A stretch of DNA of 37,363 nucleotides from Candidatus Thioglobus sp. REDSEA-S12_B1 (GTDB lineage Bacteria > Pseudomonadota > Gammaproteobacteria > PS1 > Pseudothioglobaceae), in contig LURN01000010.1 of the NCBI GenBank assembly GCA_001628405.1, forward strand, positions 1 through 37,363. Reading direction: 5' to 3'. The translations under genes and the position numbers were made by a program. A model generated the notes under the pieces. That model was not told the DNA's origin and made no database searches. It worked only from the letters and a program-made list of their open reading frames with translations. Numbering within the stretch: the stretch's first letter is position 1; each line of letters starts with the position of its first letter. Positions 1 through 8,951 of the stretch are shown here, one piece after another.

Positions 1-211
1 TAAGAAATTCAAAAGAAGTCGGTCAAAAAGATAGGCTTATCTAGACCAAGATAAATAAATATATCTTATTAGGTTTTTAGGTTAAAATTGATTGTGCTGG
101 TTAAAATACAGCTGATTTTGATGTTGTGTTGTTGCTTCATAGTAAGACGGTTTCACAGTGATTTGGGTTGGTTGCATCTTTTCCATGTTTTATTTTTTTT
201 TAGGAGACTGC

Positions 212-418
212 ATGTCTACAACTACAGGTCGCGTTAAATGGTTTGACGCAAAAAAAGGTTTTGGTTTTATTGAGCAAGAAAGTGGTGACGACGTATTCGT
301 TCACTTCAGAGCAATTCAAGGCGAGGGCTACAAAACTCTTGAGGAAGGTCAAGAAGTTGAGTTTGAACTAGAAGATGGCGCCAAAGGACCTCAAGCTGCA
401 AACGTAGTAGCAAAATAA
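212..418 (+). CDS. Cold-shock protein (CspA family)
   Basis: A 68-residue single-domain cold-shock protein, expected to bind single-stranded RNA and DNA in the cytoplasm and act as an RNA chaperone. Both RNA-binding motifs are visible: KGFGFI (RNP1) and VFVHF (RNP2). The length is normal for the family. I chose the ATG at 212 because an AGGAG ribosome site lies about 6 bases upstream, and the upstream in-frame ATG at 158 would only add a non-homologous hydrophobic stretch. The gene is monocistronic, with its own terminator hairpin. The 211 bases before it hold no gene and probably include a long 5' leader, as is common for cold-shock genes, but I see no clear promoter or cold-box match. It could be CspA, CspD or CspE type; the sequence alone does not decide. 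Confidence 0.95.
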   Translation: MSTTTGRVKWFDAKKGFGFIEQESGDDVFVHFRAIQGEGYKTLEEGQEVEFELEDGAKGPQAANVVAK

Positions 419-438
419 TTTAATAATTATTTAACTTG

Positions 439-462
439 AACCCAGCATATAGCTGGGTTTTT
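439..462 (+). terminator. Rho-independent terminator of the cold-shock gene
   Basis: AACCCAGC (439-446) pairs perfectly with GCTGGGTT (452-459) around a 5-base loop and is followed by a T run. It lies about 20 bases after the cold-shock stop codon. Confidence 0.8.
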
Positions 463-635
463 ACATTATCTTCCCTCACTTGCTGTTAAATAAGTCAGTT
501 TAAATTTCAGCACAGTGAATATTATCTTATTTGATAAGACTAATAGTTCTGTATGTTCTATTATAGCTCTTTATGCAATCACCCCTGTTCTGCATATATC
601 ATTCGATATATAATTGTTTTAAAAAGAAAGTCCTT

Positions 636-1934
636 ATGAAAACATTCTATTGGTACGACTATGAAACTTTTGGTCTTTCACCAAAAGTGCAAAGAATTGC
701 TCAATTTGCCGGAATAAGAACAGATGAAAATCTTAATATTCTTGATGAGCATATGTTTTATTGTAAACCTACTCATGATTCCCTTCCTGCGCCTGAGGCT
801 TGTGCTGTAACTGGCATCACTCCTCAACTTTGCGAGGAAAAAGGCTACGTAGAGCATGACTTTATTAAAAAAATTCATGCTGAGTTTTCAACACCTGAAA
901 CCTGCATTGTTGGTTATAACTCAATTGCCTTTGATGATGAGTACACAAGACATACCCTGTTTAGGAATTTTTTAGATCCATATTCTTGGCATTGGCAGAA
1001 TGGCAATTCAAGGTGGGATATTCTTAATGTCGCAAGATTCTGCTATGCGCATAAAGAGAGTGAGAGTCTCAATTGGGTAAAAAATGAAAAAAATAGGCCA
1101 ATTTTCAAGCTTGATAATCTTGCGCCTGCAAACAACATCGAACACAGCAATGCTCATGACGCTATGGCAGACGTTAGGGCTACTATTGGTATTGCTTCAA
1201 TTATTAAAAAGACCCAACCAAGATTTTTTGAATATGCATTGAGTCTTAGAAATAAAAAAGAGGTAGAAAAACTGGTGAAGCTTTTCCATCCAATGCTTTT
1301 AACCTCATCAAGCTTTGGGTATAAATCTTCATTTACAAGGCTTGTTACTGCGATCTGTTATCACCCTGACTATTCAGATCGTGCAATAGTATTCAATCTT
1401 AATCAAGATCCTGAAATGCTACTTGAGCTTGATGTAGATGAATTGAAAAAACTCACTTTCACAAGAAAATCTGACTTGCCTAAAGGGCTTGATAGGCTTG
1501 AGCTAAACGAACTGGTCTTTAATAAAAGCCCTACGTTTGTTTGCAGCCCAAATCAGGATAGTTTCAATCTCTCGCCATCCTTAATAGATAAGTTCCAAAT
1601 TGACATGGAGAATTGTTTAAAAAATTTATCATTTATCCATCAAAATAAATCAAAAATTGAACAAAAAGTTCAATTAGTTTATAAACAGACATCAGAGAGA
1701 CAGCAAAGCCCTGATGTAGACCAATCCTTATATGATGGCTTCGTTAGTAACCATGATAGAGCGATCTGTAATGAAATACAAAACCTTACTAGCGCAAATC
1801 TTGTTGGCTATACCCCGCAATTTCAGGACAAGAGACTCTCAAAATTATTTCTGAATTTCAAGGCCAGAAATTACCCTGAATCACTCAATGAATATGAGCA
1901 AGAAGAGTGGTTTGAAAAAATATTTAATAATTAA
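636..1934 (+). CDS. sbcB: Exodeoxyribonuclease I (3'-5' ssDNA exonuclease)
   Basis: A 432-residue exonuclease I, which degrades single-stranded DNA 3' to 5' in recombination and mismatch repair. The DEDDh core is visible: the first motif DYETFG (D8, E10) at the N-terminus, the second around YNSIAFDDEY, and the third around HDAMADV. The protein is somewhat shorter than the E. coli enzyme (about 475 residues). The start is set at the ATG at 636, because residues KTFYWYDYETFG match the usual N-terminus and a purine-rich stretch (AAAAAGAAAG) precedes it. The in-frame ATG at 573 would add 21 unrelated residues. A TATAAT box at 609-614 could drive the gene, though without a good -35. nth follows about 40 bases downstream on the same strand. 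Confidence 0.93.
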   Translation: MKTFYWYDYETFGLSPKVQRIAQFAGIRTDENLNILDEHMFYCKPTHDSLPAPEACAVTGITPQLCEEKGYVEHDFIKKIHAEFSTPETCIVGYNSIAFDDEYTRHTLFRNFLDPYSWHWQNGNSRWDILNVARFCYAHKESESLNWVKNEKNRPIFKLDNLAPANNIEHSNAHDAMADVRATIGIASIIKKTQPRFFEYALSLRNKKEVEKLVKLFHPMLLTSSSFGYKSSFTRLVTAICYHPDYSDRAIVFNLNQDPEMLLELDVDELKKLTFTRKSDLPKGLDRLELNELVFNKSPTFVCSPNQDSFNLSPSLIDKFQIDMENCLKNLSFIHQNKSKIEQKVQLVYKQTSERQQSPDVDQSLYDGFVSNHDRAICNEIQNLTSANLVGYTPQFQDKRLSKLFLNFKARNYPESLNEYEQEEWFEKIFNN

Positions 1935-1973
1935 GTATAATATTTGACCCATAGTTTAACCAAAAAGGTTCAA

Positions 1974-2606
1974 ATGAACGCAGAAACAAGAAGTGAAATG
2001 TTTGGCAGGCTTTTAAAGCAAATACCAAACCCAACGACCGAACTGAACTATTCAACCTCATTCGAACTACTTGTTGCTGTTACTTTATCAGCTCAGGCTA
2101 CTGATAAGAGTGTCAATCAGGTTACAGATATATTATTTCCTTTAGCAAATACTCCAGAGACAATCTTTGATCTTGGGGAAGATAAGCTTAGAGATACTAT
2201 AAAGTCAATTGGGCTTTTTAACTCAAAAGCAAAACATATCATTCAAACTTGCAGAATACTTATTGACAAATACAACTCTGAAGTTCCTGAGACCAGAAAA
2301 GAATTAGAAGCGCTCCCAGGGGTTGGAAGAAAAACAGCCAATGTAGTTCTTAATACTGCCTTTGGTCAACCCACAATCGCTGTTGACACTCACATATATA
2401 GAGTAGCAAATAGAACAGCAATTGCCTCAGGGAAAACCGTTCTAGAAGTTGAAAAAAAATTAATTAAATTCATACCAGATGAGTTTAAAGTTCCAGCCCA
2501 TCATTTAATGATTCTACACGGTAGATACGTCTGTAAAGCGAGATCGCCGCACTGTAGCGACTGCACACTTTTAGATTTGTGCGAATACGAAGAGAAAAAT
2601 ATCTAA
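1974..2606 (+). CDS. nth: Endonuclease III (DNA glycosylase/AP lyase)
   Basis: A 210-residue endonuclease III, which removes oxidised pyrimidines in base-excision repair. The helix-hairpin-helix LPGVGRKTA carries the catalytic lysine K120, and AVDTH carries D138. The [4Fe-4S] ligands C187, C194, C197 and C203 follow the C-X6-C-X2-C-X5-C pattern. These are the same positions as in the E. coli protein when the start is put at the ATG at 1974, which also has an AAAGG ribosome site 5 bases upstream. An earlier in-frame TTG at 1944 would only add ten residues. The next gene begins 5 bases after the stop, so the two are probably co-transcribed. Confidence 0.96.
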   Translation: MNAETRSEMFGRLLKQIPNPTTELNYSTSFELLVAVTLSAQATDKSVNQVTDILFPLANTPETIFDLGEDKLRDTIKSIGLFNSKAKHIIQTCRILIDKYNSEVPETRKELEALPGVGRKTANVVLNTAFGQPTIAVDTHIYRVANRTAIASGKTVLEVEKKLIKFIPDEFKVPAHHLMILHGRYVCKARSPHCSDCTLLDLCEYEEKNI

Positions 2607-2611
2607 TCTAA

Positions 2612-3025
2612 GTGTTCTCTTCTGACAGATCTGCACAAAGAAAATTTTTAGCTAAGTCCTGGGAAAAGTACAAAGCCAACCAATTATTAGAGCCATTAGA
2701 GCTTCAATTAGCAAAAATAATTGAAAAGCACCCTGAATACCAAGAGATCATTAACAATCTAGACACTGAATATTTCCCCGAACAAGGAAAAATAAATCCA
2801 TTCCTTCACATCAACCTGCACCTATCATTGCAAGATCAACTTAGCCTAGATCAACCAAAAGGAATCAAAAAAATTTATAACAGTCTAGTTAAAAAAATTA
2901 AAGATACACATCGGGTTGAACACATAATGATGGAGCAGATAGCTGAAATGATTTTTAATTCACAGAAAAATAATAAACCAATGGACCAAGAACAATATCT
3001 TAGGTCTTTGAAAGAGTTAATTTAA
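2612..3025 (+). CDS. DUF1841 family protein
   Basis: A 137-residue protein that I recognise as the DUF1841 family, widespread in beta- and gammaproteobacteria and of unknown function. Typical family stretches are the MFSSDR start, LEPLELQ, HPEY, NPFLHINLHLS and VEHIMMEQIAE. It starts with GTG (GTG TTC TCT), matching the conserved MFS start of the family, with no strong ribosome site. It is soluble, mostly helical and has no signal peptide. It sits 5 bases behind nth, an arrangement that suggests co-transcription. I cannot assign a function. Confidence 0.85.
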   Translation: MFSSDRSAQRKFLAKSWEKYKANQLLEPLELQLAKIIEKHPEYQEIINNLDTEYFPEQGKINPFLHINLHLSLQDQLSLDQPKGIKKIYNSLVKKIKDTHRVEHIMMEQIAEMIFNSQKNNKPMDQEQYLRSLKELI

Positions 3026-3062
3026 GATTATTCAAAAAAACCTCAGTTTTTATAGAAAAATC

Positions 3063-3677
3063 TTATGACCAGCTAACAAAATTCCTTAAAAGCTGTAGGC
3101 CATCACTTTGCGATTTTTCTGGATGAAATTGAACCGCAAAAACTTTATCTAAAGCAATTGCTGAAGCAAACTCATGACCATAATTTGTGGTCCCAATAAC
3201 ACAATCCTCATTGGCTGGCTTGACATAATAACTATGCACACTATAGAAACGGCTATTATTAGTAATTTTATGCCATAGTGGGTGTTCACTCACTTGATTT
3301 ACATTATTCCAACCCATATGTGGGATTTTAAGATTACTATTTTTAAATTTAATAACCTTTCCTGGGATTATTGATAATCCCTTTGTTCCATTATTTTCCT
3401 CACTATAGTCAAATAATAATTGCAATCCTAAACAGATCCCTAAAAAAGGTTTAGACTCAAATGATAATTTAATTTCATCGATTAATGAGTTTGACTCTAG
3501 TGCTGTCATACACGACCCCATTGCACCTTGACCAGGAAAAACAACTCGATCAGAATCTCTAATGATTCCAGGATCATTTGTAAGTACGCAATTATCGTTT
3601 GGAGCAACGAACTCAAGAGCTTTCTGAACAGAACGGATATTTCCCATTCCATAGTCCACTATTGCAATTCTTTGCAC
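3063..3677 (-). CDS. hisH: Imidazole glycerol phosphate synthase, glutaminase subunit HisH
   Basis: A 204-residue class I glutamine amidotransferase. It supplies ammonia to HisF for formation of imidazole glycerol phosphate and AICAR in histidine synthesis. The nucleophile C82 is in GICLGLQ, and H185 and E187 are in FHPEKS. The N-terminus IAIVDYGMGN is canonical. It starts with GTG, with an AGGAAG ribosome site just upstream. It lies 18 bases behind hisB. Its partner HisF is not in this window, so the synthase subunits are encoded apart, unlike a standard his operon. Confidence 0.96.
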   Translation of the reverse strand: MQRIAIVDYGMGNIRSVQKALEFVAPNDNCVLTNDPGIIRDSDRVVFPGQGAMGSCMTALESNSLIDEIKLSFESKPFLGICLGLQLLFDYSEENNGTKGLSIIPGKVIKFKNSNLKIPHMGWNNVNQVSEHPLWHKITNNSRFYSVHSYYVKPANEDCVIGTTNYGHEFASAIALDKVFAVQFHPEKSQSDGLQLLRNFVSWS

Positions 3678-3695
3678 TTTATTCTTCCTAATTTT

Positions 3696-4277
3696 TTAGA
3701 GTGAGCCTTTTGTTGATGGAATGACATCCGACTGCCTTACATCAGGCGTGGAAGCCATTCTCAGAGCTCTTCCGAATGCCTTGAATACTGTTTCAGCTTG
3801 GTGGTGTGAATTTATACCTTTCAAATTATCAATATGTAAGGTCACTAAAGAGTGATTTACAAAACCCTGAAAAAATTCCCTAATCAGGTCCAAATCAAAT
3901 GATCCAACTCTATCTCTCGTAAACTTAACTCCAAAATCCAATCCCGGCCTTCCTGACAAGTCTAGAACAACTCTAGATAATGCTTCATCTAGAGGAACAT
4001 ATGCATGTCCATAACGGGTTAGCCCTCTTTTATCGCCTACAGCTTCAGAAAACGCTTGCCCAAGAGTTATTCCAATATCTTCAACTGTGTGATGATCGTC
4101 AATTTCTGTATCTCCCTTGCATGATATAGACAAGTCCATCAATCCATGGCGGGCAATCTGATCTAGCATGTGGTCTAAAAATGGTACTCCAGTATCAATA
4201 TTTGCTTTCCCAGTACCATATAGCTCAAGACTTAACTTGATATCAGTTTCATTTGTCTTTCGCTCTTTATTTACCAT
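3696..4277 (-). CDS. hisB: Imidazoleglycerol-phosphate dehydratase
   Basis: A 193-residue monofunctional HisB that dehydrates imidazole glycerol phosphate to imidazole acetol phosphate. The metal-binding histidine motifs are plain: FLDHM, DHHTVED and SHHQAE, with DEAL between them. No histidinol-phosphatase domain is fused, unlike the E. coli protein, so that step must be done by another protein. It is 15 bases behind asd and 18 bases ahead of hisH, consistent with one transcript asd-hisB-hisH. Confidence 0.97.
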   Translation of the reverse strand: MVNKERKTNETDIKLSLELYGTGKANIDTGVPFLDHMLDQIARHGLMDLSISCKGDTEIDDHHTVEDIGITLGQAFSEAVGDKRGLTRYGHAYVPLDEALSRVVLDLSGRPGLDFGVKFTRDRVGSFDLDLIREFFQGFVNHSLVTLHIDNLKGINSHHQAETVFKAFGRALRMASTPDVRQSDVIPSTKGSL

Positions 4278-4292
4278 TTTTTTGATTTTATC

Positions 4293-5318
4293 TTATGCAA
4301 TATATTCTTTGATGAGTATTTCTGCTATTTGTATTGTGTTCAAAGCTGCGCCTTTTCTAATATTATCTGAGACAACCCATAAATTTAAGCCATTCTCATG
4401 ACTAATGTCTTCTCTAATTCTGCTCACAAAGGTCGCATCATTATTGGTTGCTTCTTTGAACGGAGTAGCGTATCCACCATCTTCTCGTTTATCCATGACT
4501 ACAACCCCATCCGCCTTCTCAAGCAGAGTCCGTGCCTCCTGAGCGCTTATCTTCTTTTTAGTCTCAATATGAACAGCCTCTGAATGGCCATAAACTACAG
4601 GTATTCTCACTGCAGTAGGATTAACCAGAATTTCTTCATCCTCAAAGATTTTTTGGGTCTCCCAGACCATTTTCATTTCTTCTCTTGTATATCCATTTTC
4701 TTGAAATGTATCAATATGAGGAATTACATTAAATGCAATTTGTTTTGGATATACATCCACATCAACATCATTACCATTTAACAGATTTGCGGTTTGGGTT
4801 GTAAGCTCAGTGATTGCCTCTTTACCAGTGCCTGAAACGGCTTGATAAGTAGCCACATTAATTCTATTGATGCCAACAGCATCATAAATAGGTTTTAATG
4901 CTACAAGCATCTGAATTGTAGAGCAGTTTGGATTAGCAATTATATTGCGATTTGTATAATCAGCAATAGCATGAGCATTAACCTCTGGCACAACCAAGGG
5001 AATATCCTCATCGCGCCTGAAGTGAGAAGTGTTGTCAATAACAATGCAGCCTTGCTCTGCTGCTATGGGGGCATATTTTTCCGAAATGCTTCCACCTGCT
5101 GAAAATAAGCCTAATTGAACATTTGAAAAATCAAATGTATCCAAATCTTGGACAACCCAAGACTTTCCTTGACAAGAAACCTTACTACCAGCTGAACGCT
5201 TAGATGCTAAGGGGTATAAATTTTCTATAGGAAAATTTCTCTGATCTAAAATTGAGATTAGAGTTTCACCTACTGCTCCAGTTGCTCCAACAACAGCAAC
5301 ATTATATTTATTACTCAT
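4293..5318 (-). CDS. asd: Aspartate-semialdehyde dehydrogenase
   Basis: A 341-residue NADPH-dependent enzyme that converts aspartyl phosphate to aspartate semialdehyde for lysine, threonine and methionine synthesis (and diaminopimelate for the cell wall). The N-terminal Rossmann motif GATGAVGETL and the active-site cysteine C132 in NPNCSTIQ are visible, as is SGTGKEA. Length is normal for the shorter, roughly 340-residue branch. It heads a likely operon with hisB and hisH, and a good promoter lies just upstream (5349-5378). No Shine-Dalgarno site is obvious. The broken aspartokinase at 28608-29640 would belong to the step before this one. Confidence 0.97.
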   Translation of the reverse strand: MSNKYNVAVVGATGAVGETLISILDQRNFPIENLYPLASKRSAGSKVSCQGKSWVVQDLDTFDFSNVQLGLFSAGGSISEKYAPIAAEQGCIVIDNTSHFRRDEDIPLVVPEVNAHAIADYTNRNIIANPNCSTIQMLVALKPIYDAVGINRINVATYQAVSGTGKEAITELTTQTANLLNGNDVDVDVYPKQIAFNVIPHIDTFQENGYTREEMKMVWETQKIFEDEEILVNPTAVRIPVVYGHSEAVHIETKKKISAQEARTLLEKADGVVVMDKREDGGYATPFKEATNNDATFVSRIREDISHENGLNLWVVSDNIRKGAALNTIQIAEILIKEYIA

Positions 5319-5348
5319 ATTTAGGACACAAAACTAAAAAAACTATAG

Positions 5349-5378
5349 ATTATACGAGGCACATGGGGAAATATTCAA
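5349..5378 (-). promoter_or_regulatory. Predicted sigma70 promoter for asd-hisB-hisH
   Basis: On the minus strand TTGAAT (5373-5378) and a perfect TATAAT (5349-5354) are separated by 18 bases. The expected start of transcription is about 24 bases before the asd ATG. It lies in the only untranslated gap (126 bp) between asd and the upstream reductase gene. Confidence 0.55.
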
Positions 5379-5444
5379 AAATATGCTCAGTAATTGACGA
5401 TTTTTAGCAAAATTAATGAGAAATTTGACCAAAATTGCATGAAA

Positions 5445-6350
5445 CTATGGGAGTCTCCATTTTTCTTCGTTCGATTGATGAGCTGCAGTGTAGAGCTCAA
5501 ACCACAATTCTTTATTCATTTTGACTTTCATTGCATCGGTAATTTTCGATATTCTATCTAAATTATTTGTACCTACGATGGGACATATCCTTGCTGGATG
5601 AGCCATTATCCAAGCTGTTGCAACTGCAGATTTATCAACATCATGCATTGCAGCTATCTTTGCTAAAGTATTTCCTAAAATTCCTTCATCGGTGATAATG
5701 GACCCTCCACCAAGTGGAGACCACGCCATTAAACTAGTTGACCTTTCCTGATGATATGCAATATCACCATTTGTGAAACCTTGAGTAGCGGCAAGAGAAA
5801 TTTCGATTTGATTAGTTACTAATGTATTTTTCATTGCAGACTGCAACAAACTATAGTCATGGGGTCTAAAATTTGAAACCCCGACCTCTTTGACTTTGCC
5901 TGCCTCTATGAGTTCATCCAATGCACCTCCAGTTTCAAAATGATCCATAAAAGGATCCTGGCGATGAATCAACAAAAGATCTAAATAATCAGTACGTAGA
6001 TTGTTAAGCGAAAATTCAACAGATTCAAAAATGTGTTCTCTGGAAGTATCATAATAACTATTTGAAACAGTTGGGTACCGATCAGATGGGTTAACAATTC
6101 CACATTTTGAAACAATTTCTATTTTTTCTCTGAGTGAGGAATTCAATTGAATTACTTTCCCGAACAAAGCTTCCGAGCTATATCCTCCGTATACTGCCGC
6201 CTGATCAAATGTCGTGATTCCCTGATCAAGACATAAATTAATTTTCCTGTAAATGTGGTCGGGAGACCTATTATTGTCTGAAGAAAGTCTCCACATTCCA
6301 TAAATCATTCGACTTATGTTTAGTGAGTGTGAAAGATTAATACGCTCCAT
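5445..6350 (-). CDS. Aldo/keto reductase, YdhF-like
   Basis: A 301-residue NAD(P)H-dependent oxidoreductase with a TIM-barrel fold. It resembles E. coli YdhF along its whole length, including the VSKCGI, LLLIHR and MAWSPLGGG regions. The catalytic tetrad is intact: D49 and Y54 in FDQAAVYGGY, K82 in SKCG, and H129 in LLIHR. The C-terminal half carries the cofactor-binding GTNNLDRI stretch. The substrate is unknown; carbonyl detoxification is the usual guess for the family. It is the last gene of a minus-strand run, 27 bases after the Nif3-like gene, and has no clear ribosome site. Confidence 0.9.
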   Translation of the reverse strand: MERINLSHSLNISRMIYGMWRLSSDNNRSPDHIYRKINLCLDQGITTFDQAAVYGGYSSEALFGKVIQLNSSLREKIEIVSKCGIVNPSDRYPTVSNSYYDTSREHIFESVEFSLNNLRTDYLDLLLIHRQDPFMDHFETGGALDELIEAGKVKEVGVSNFRPHDYSLLQSAMKNTLVTNQIEISLAATQGFTNGDIAYHQERSTSLMAWSPLGGGSIITDEGILGNTLAKIAAMHDVDKSAVATAWIMAHPARICPIVGTNNLDRISKITDAMKVKMNKELWFELYTAAHQSNEEKWRLP

Positions 6351-6377
6351 AAATAAATAAAGAAAGTCAAATCATGA

Positions 6378-7118
6378 TTAAACTGAATTTTCAACTTCTA
6401 AAAACTGGTGTTCTAAATTGAACTTAGAGCTTAGGTGTTTAGTCAATGATTGCACTCCATATCTCTCTGTTGCATAGTGACCAGCTGAAATGTAGATCAT
6501 GTCATTTTCTTTTGCCACTGCAGGTGTTCTTTCTGAAACTTCACCACTAAGATAAACATCAGATTTAAGGCTTATTGCTTCATCAATAAAACCCTGCGCG
6601 CCACCTGTACACCATGCAATACTGTTGAGTGGCCCACTCAATCTGCCAAATAATTGAGGAGCTCTACCCAACTGCTTTTCAATTAAACTTGAAAAAGTTT
6701 TCAAGTCAGTATTTAATTCTCCTTGCCAAAGCAAACTAGAATCAACAGGCTTCATATTTTTGATCCCAAGGACCCTTCCTAATTGAACATTATTTCCAAC
6801 ATCTGGGTGATCATCAAGGGGCAGATGGTACGCGAAAAGATTGATTTCATTTTTTAATAATAAGTCAATCTTTTTCTTTTTGGAACCAACAATCACATTT
6901 GACTCATTTTCCCAAAAGATACCATGATGAACAAAAATAGCATCTGCTTGCTCGGCAATCGCTAACTCTATAAAGTCTAGATTAGCGCTGACACCGCTAA
7001 CAATTTTATTAATCGTTTGACTACCCTCTACCTGCAGACCATTTGGACAATAATCTTTGTACTTACTAACACTCAAATATTGATTACAGTAATGGTTTAA
7101 ATCATCTCTATCAACCAT
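6378..7118 (-). CDS. Nif3-like dinuclear metal-centre protein (YbgI family)
   Basis: A 246-residue member of the Nif3/YbgI family, conserved hexameric proteins with a two-metal site and poorly defined function, often labelled GTP cyclohydrolase I type 2 homologue. The metal ligands are suggested by FVHHGIFWE, AYHLPLDDH and the C-terminal SAGHYATERYG stretch. Length matches E. coli YbgI (247). The start overlaps the end of hisC by 8 bases, so translation is probably coupled. The link with hisC is positional only. Confidence 0.92.
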   Translation of the reverse strand: MVDRDDLNHYCNQYLSVSKYKDYCPNGLQVEGSQTINKIVSGVSANLDFIELAIAEQADAIFVHHGIFWENESNVIVGSKKKKIDLLLKNEINLFAYHLPLDDHPDVGNNVQLGRVLGIKNMKPVDSSLLWQGELNTDLKTFSSLIEKQLGRAPQLFGRLSGPLNSIAWCTGGAQGFIDEAISLKSDVYLSGEVSERTPAVAKENDMIYISAGHYATERYGVQSLTKHLSSKFNLEHQFLEVENSV

Positions 7119-8172
7119 AATAATCCCTCATTGCTTCAATAAGAGTATTGTTCTCACTTGGCTCACTGACACTAATGCGTATGAATTCTGAAAGGCTAGA
7201 ATCAGAAGAAAAGCCTTTTATGAGAATTCCATTTTCAATTAAATAACTATGAAGAGATTGCGCATCATCGCAACGCACGAGCAGAAAGTTGGTTTGTGAC
7301 GGATATACTTTCAACTGTGAAAATGATGATAGCTCCTCAAAAAGGCGATGTCTTTCATCTATCAAAATTTGCGCATTATTCAAAATACCTTGCTTGTCTT
7401 GAAGTAAAAAATTTGCACTAGCTTGTGTAAGCACATTAATGTTATAAGGTAGTCTAAGTTTATTGAGCTGAATTATCGTCTCCTTACTGCCAATTAATAG
7501 ACCAAGCCTAAGTCCAGCAAACCCTATTTTTGAGATAGTTCTTAGTACTACTAAATTTGAGAAATTAGAAATTTCAGATAAAAAACTTCTATCTGAATAT
7601 GCATAATAGGCCTCATCAAGAACAACTAAGGCATCCGTAGACCTAATAATCTCACGGATGGCATCATAATCAAATGCATTTCCAGTTGGATTATTAGGAT
7701 AAGCAATAAATATTAGCTTAGGATTTTTACTATTTATAGCAGCGATTGATTCGCTTAAATTAATATCAAAATTAGAATCAAGTTTAATGCCATGATATTT
7801 TAAATGAGCATACTTAGATACCATTTCATACATCACGAAGCTCGGTTCAAAGCTCATAACTAGATCGCCCTCATTACAAGCAAGAGCCAATAACTGAATT
7901 AATTCATCTGAACCATTACCAAGAAGGATTTCAAACTCCTTTGGCACTTCCATAAGGTTTCTAAGAGTACTCTTGAGCTGAGTAGAGTCAGCATCTGGGT
8001 ATCTATTGATTTTTGCTTTATCAATGTAATTAAGAAAATCCTCTTTCAAATCACTTGGGACACCAAAAGGACTTTCCATTGCATCTAATTTAAGCAAGTT
8101 CTTCGAATCGGGGACATGGTAAGCATTGATACTTTTAATATCTGATCTTAACCACTGTTCAATAAAAGTCAT
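7111..8172 (-). CDS. hisC: Histidinol-phosphate aminotransferase
   Basis: A 353-residue PLP-dependent fold-type I aminotransferase that converts imidazole acetol phosphate to histidinol phosphate. The PLP lysine K215 lies in RTISKIGFAGLRLG. Also visible are GNGSDE, YPNNPTGN and VLDEAYYAY (the aspartate contacting the PLP ring). The ATG overlaps the thiD stop by one base, and the 3' end overlaps the YbgI gene by 8 bases. It is separate from the hisBH locus about 3 kb away. Confidence 0.96.
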   Translation of the reverse strand: MTFIEQWLRSDIKSINAYHVPDSKNLLKLDAMESPFGVPSDLKEDFLNYIDKAKINRYPDADSTQLKSTLRNLMEVPKEFEILLGNGSDELIQLLALACNEGDLVMSFEPSFVMYEMVSKYAHLKYHGIKLDSNFDINLSESIAAINSKNPKLIFIAYPNNPTGNAFDYDAIREIIRSTDALVVLDEAYYAYSDRSFLSEISNFSNLVVLRTISKIGFAGLRLGLLIGSKETIIQLNKLRLPYNINVLTQASANFLLQDKQGILNNAQILIDERHRLFEELSSFSQLKVYPSQTNFLLVRCDDAQSLHSYLIENGILIKGFSSDSSLSEFIRISVSEPSENNTLIEAMRDYYG

Positions 8173-8948
8173 TATGATTTATAAGGAGTTCTAATCGGAT
8201 GATACTGCATTTTACCAAGCTTTTTCGCGTTTAATAAACATTGGTAAGTATATGCAAGTCCCTGATCACAAGCCTCTTCAATGTCTGCACCTTTTACCAA
8301 CAAAGCTGAAATAGCACTAGTTAATGTACACCCAGATCCATGAAACTTACCTACTATTTTTTTGTACTTAAACTTTCGAACCAAGGTTGATTTATTGTAA
8401 AGACGGTGTTCAATATCAATTTTGGAGGAGTCTGAAGTTGTAACAAGAGTCCAAGTGCAATTAAGGCTTTTGACTGCTTCTTGCTCAGTCAAACCAGGAG
8501 CCAAGAGAGTTAATTCCTCTAAATTTGGAGTCAGCAACAAACTCTTTGGAAAAAGGTAATTTTTCATTGTTTCAATCATCTTAATAGAACTCAAGTTATC
8601 TTGGGTTCCTGAAATAAGTATTGGGTCAACAATTACATTAACTGGATTAATTTTACTAATCAATCTAGAAATAGTTTTTATTTGGCTTTCTGAGCCCAAT
8701 AAACCTATTTTGACTGTATTAAATAAAATATCTTCCACAATCAGATTAAATTGCTGCTCTAAAAGACTATCCTTTACTACCTCTATCGATTCCACTCTTT
8801 GTGTATTTTGAGCAGTAAGTGTTGTAATAATTGGGTGAGGAGAAAGTCCAAACTGATTAATAGTTTCAATATCTGCAGAAATTCCAGCAGCTCCAGAGGG
8901 ATCTAATCCTGAAAACAATAAAACTGAATCGGCTTTTGGCCTATCCAT
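8172..8948 (-). CDS. thiD: Hydroxymethylpyrimidine/phosphomethylpyrimidine kinase
   Basis: A 258-residue ribokinase-fold kinase that phosphorylates HMP and HMP-P in thiamine synthesis. The N-terminal FSGLDPSGAAGI and the C-terminal anion-hole motif KFHGSGCTLTSAI are characteristic, as is LTAQNTQ in the substrate site. No ThiE domain is fused and no other thiamine gene is near. It lies 3 bases behind dsbA, and its stop shares one base with the hisC ATG, so the genes are tightly packed. Confidence 0.94.
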   Translation of the reverse strand: MDRPKADSVLLFSGLDPSGAAGISADIETINQFGLSPHPIITTLTAQNTQRVESIEVVKDSLLEQQFNLIVEDILFNTVKIGLLGSESQIKTISRLISKINPVNVIVDPILISGTQDNLSSIKMIETMKNYLFPKSLLLTPNLEELTLLAPGLTEQEAVKSLNCTWTLVTTSDSSKIDIEHRLYNKSTLVRKFKYKKIVGKFHGSGCTLTSAISALLVKGADIEEACDQGLAYTYQCLLNAKKLGKMQYHPIRTPYKS

Positions 8949-8951
8949 CTC

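Noticed and set aside
30..67. Two short AT-rich hairpins before the cold-shock gene
   Set aside because: Stems of 5-6 A-T rich pairs; neither has a T run or known motif. They may belong to the end of an upstream gene outside the window.
158..211. N-terminal extension of the cold-shock protein
   Set aside because: The 18 extra residues are hydrophobic and not part of the family; the ribosome site belongs to the ATG at 212.
525..539. Perfect palindrome TCTTAT-TTG-ATAAGA upstream of sbcB
   Set aside because: AT-rich and short, with no T tail and no known operator match. Likely chance in AT-rich DNA.
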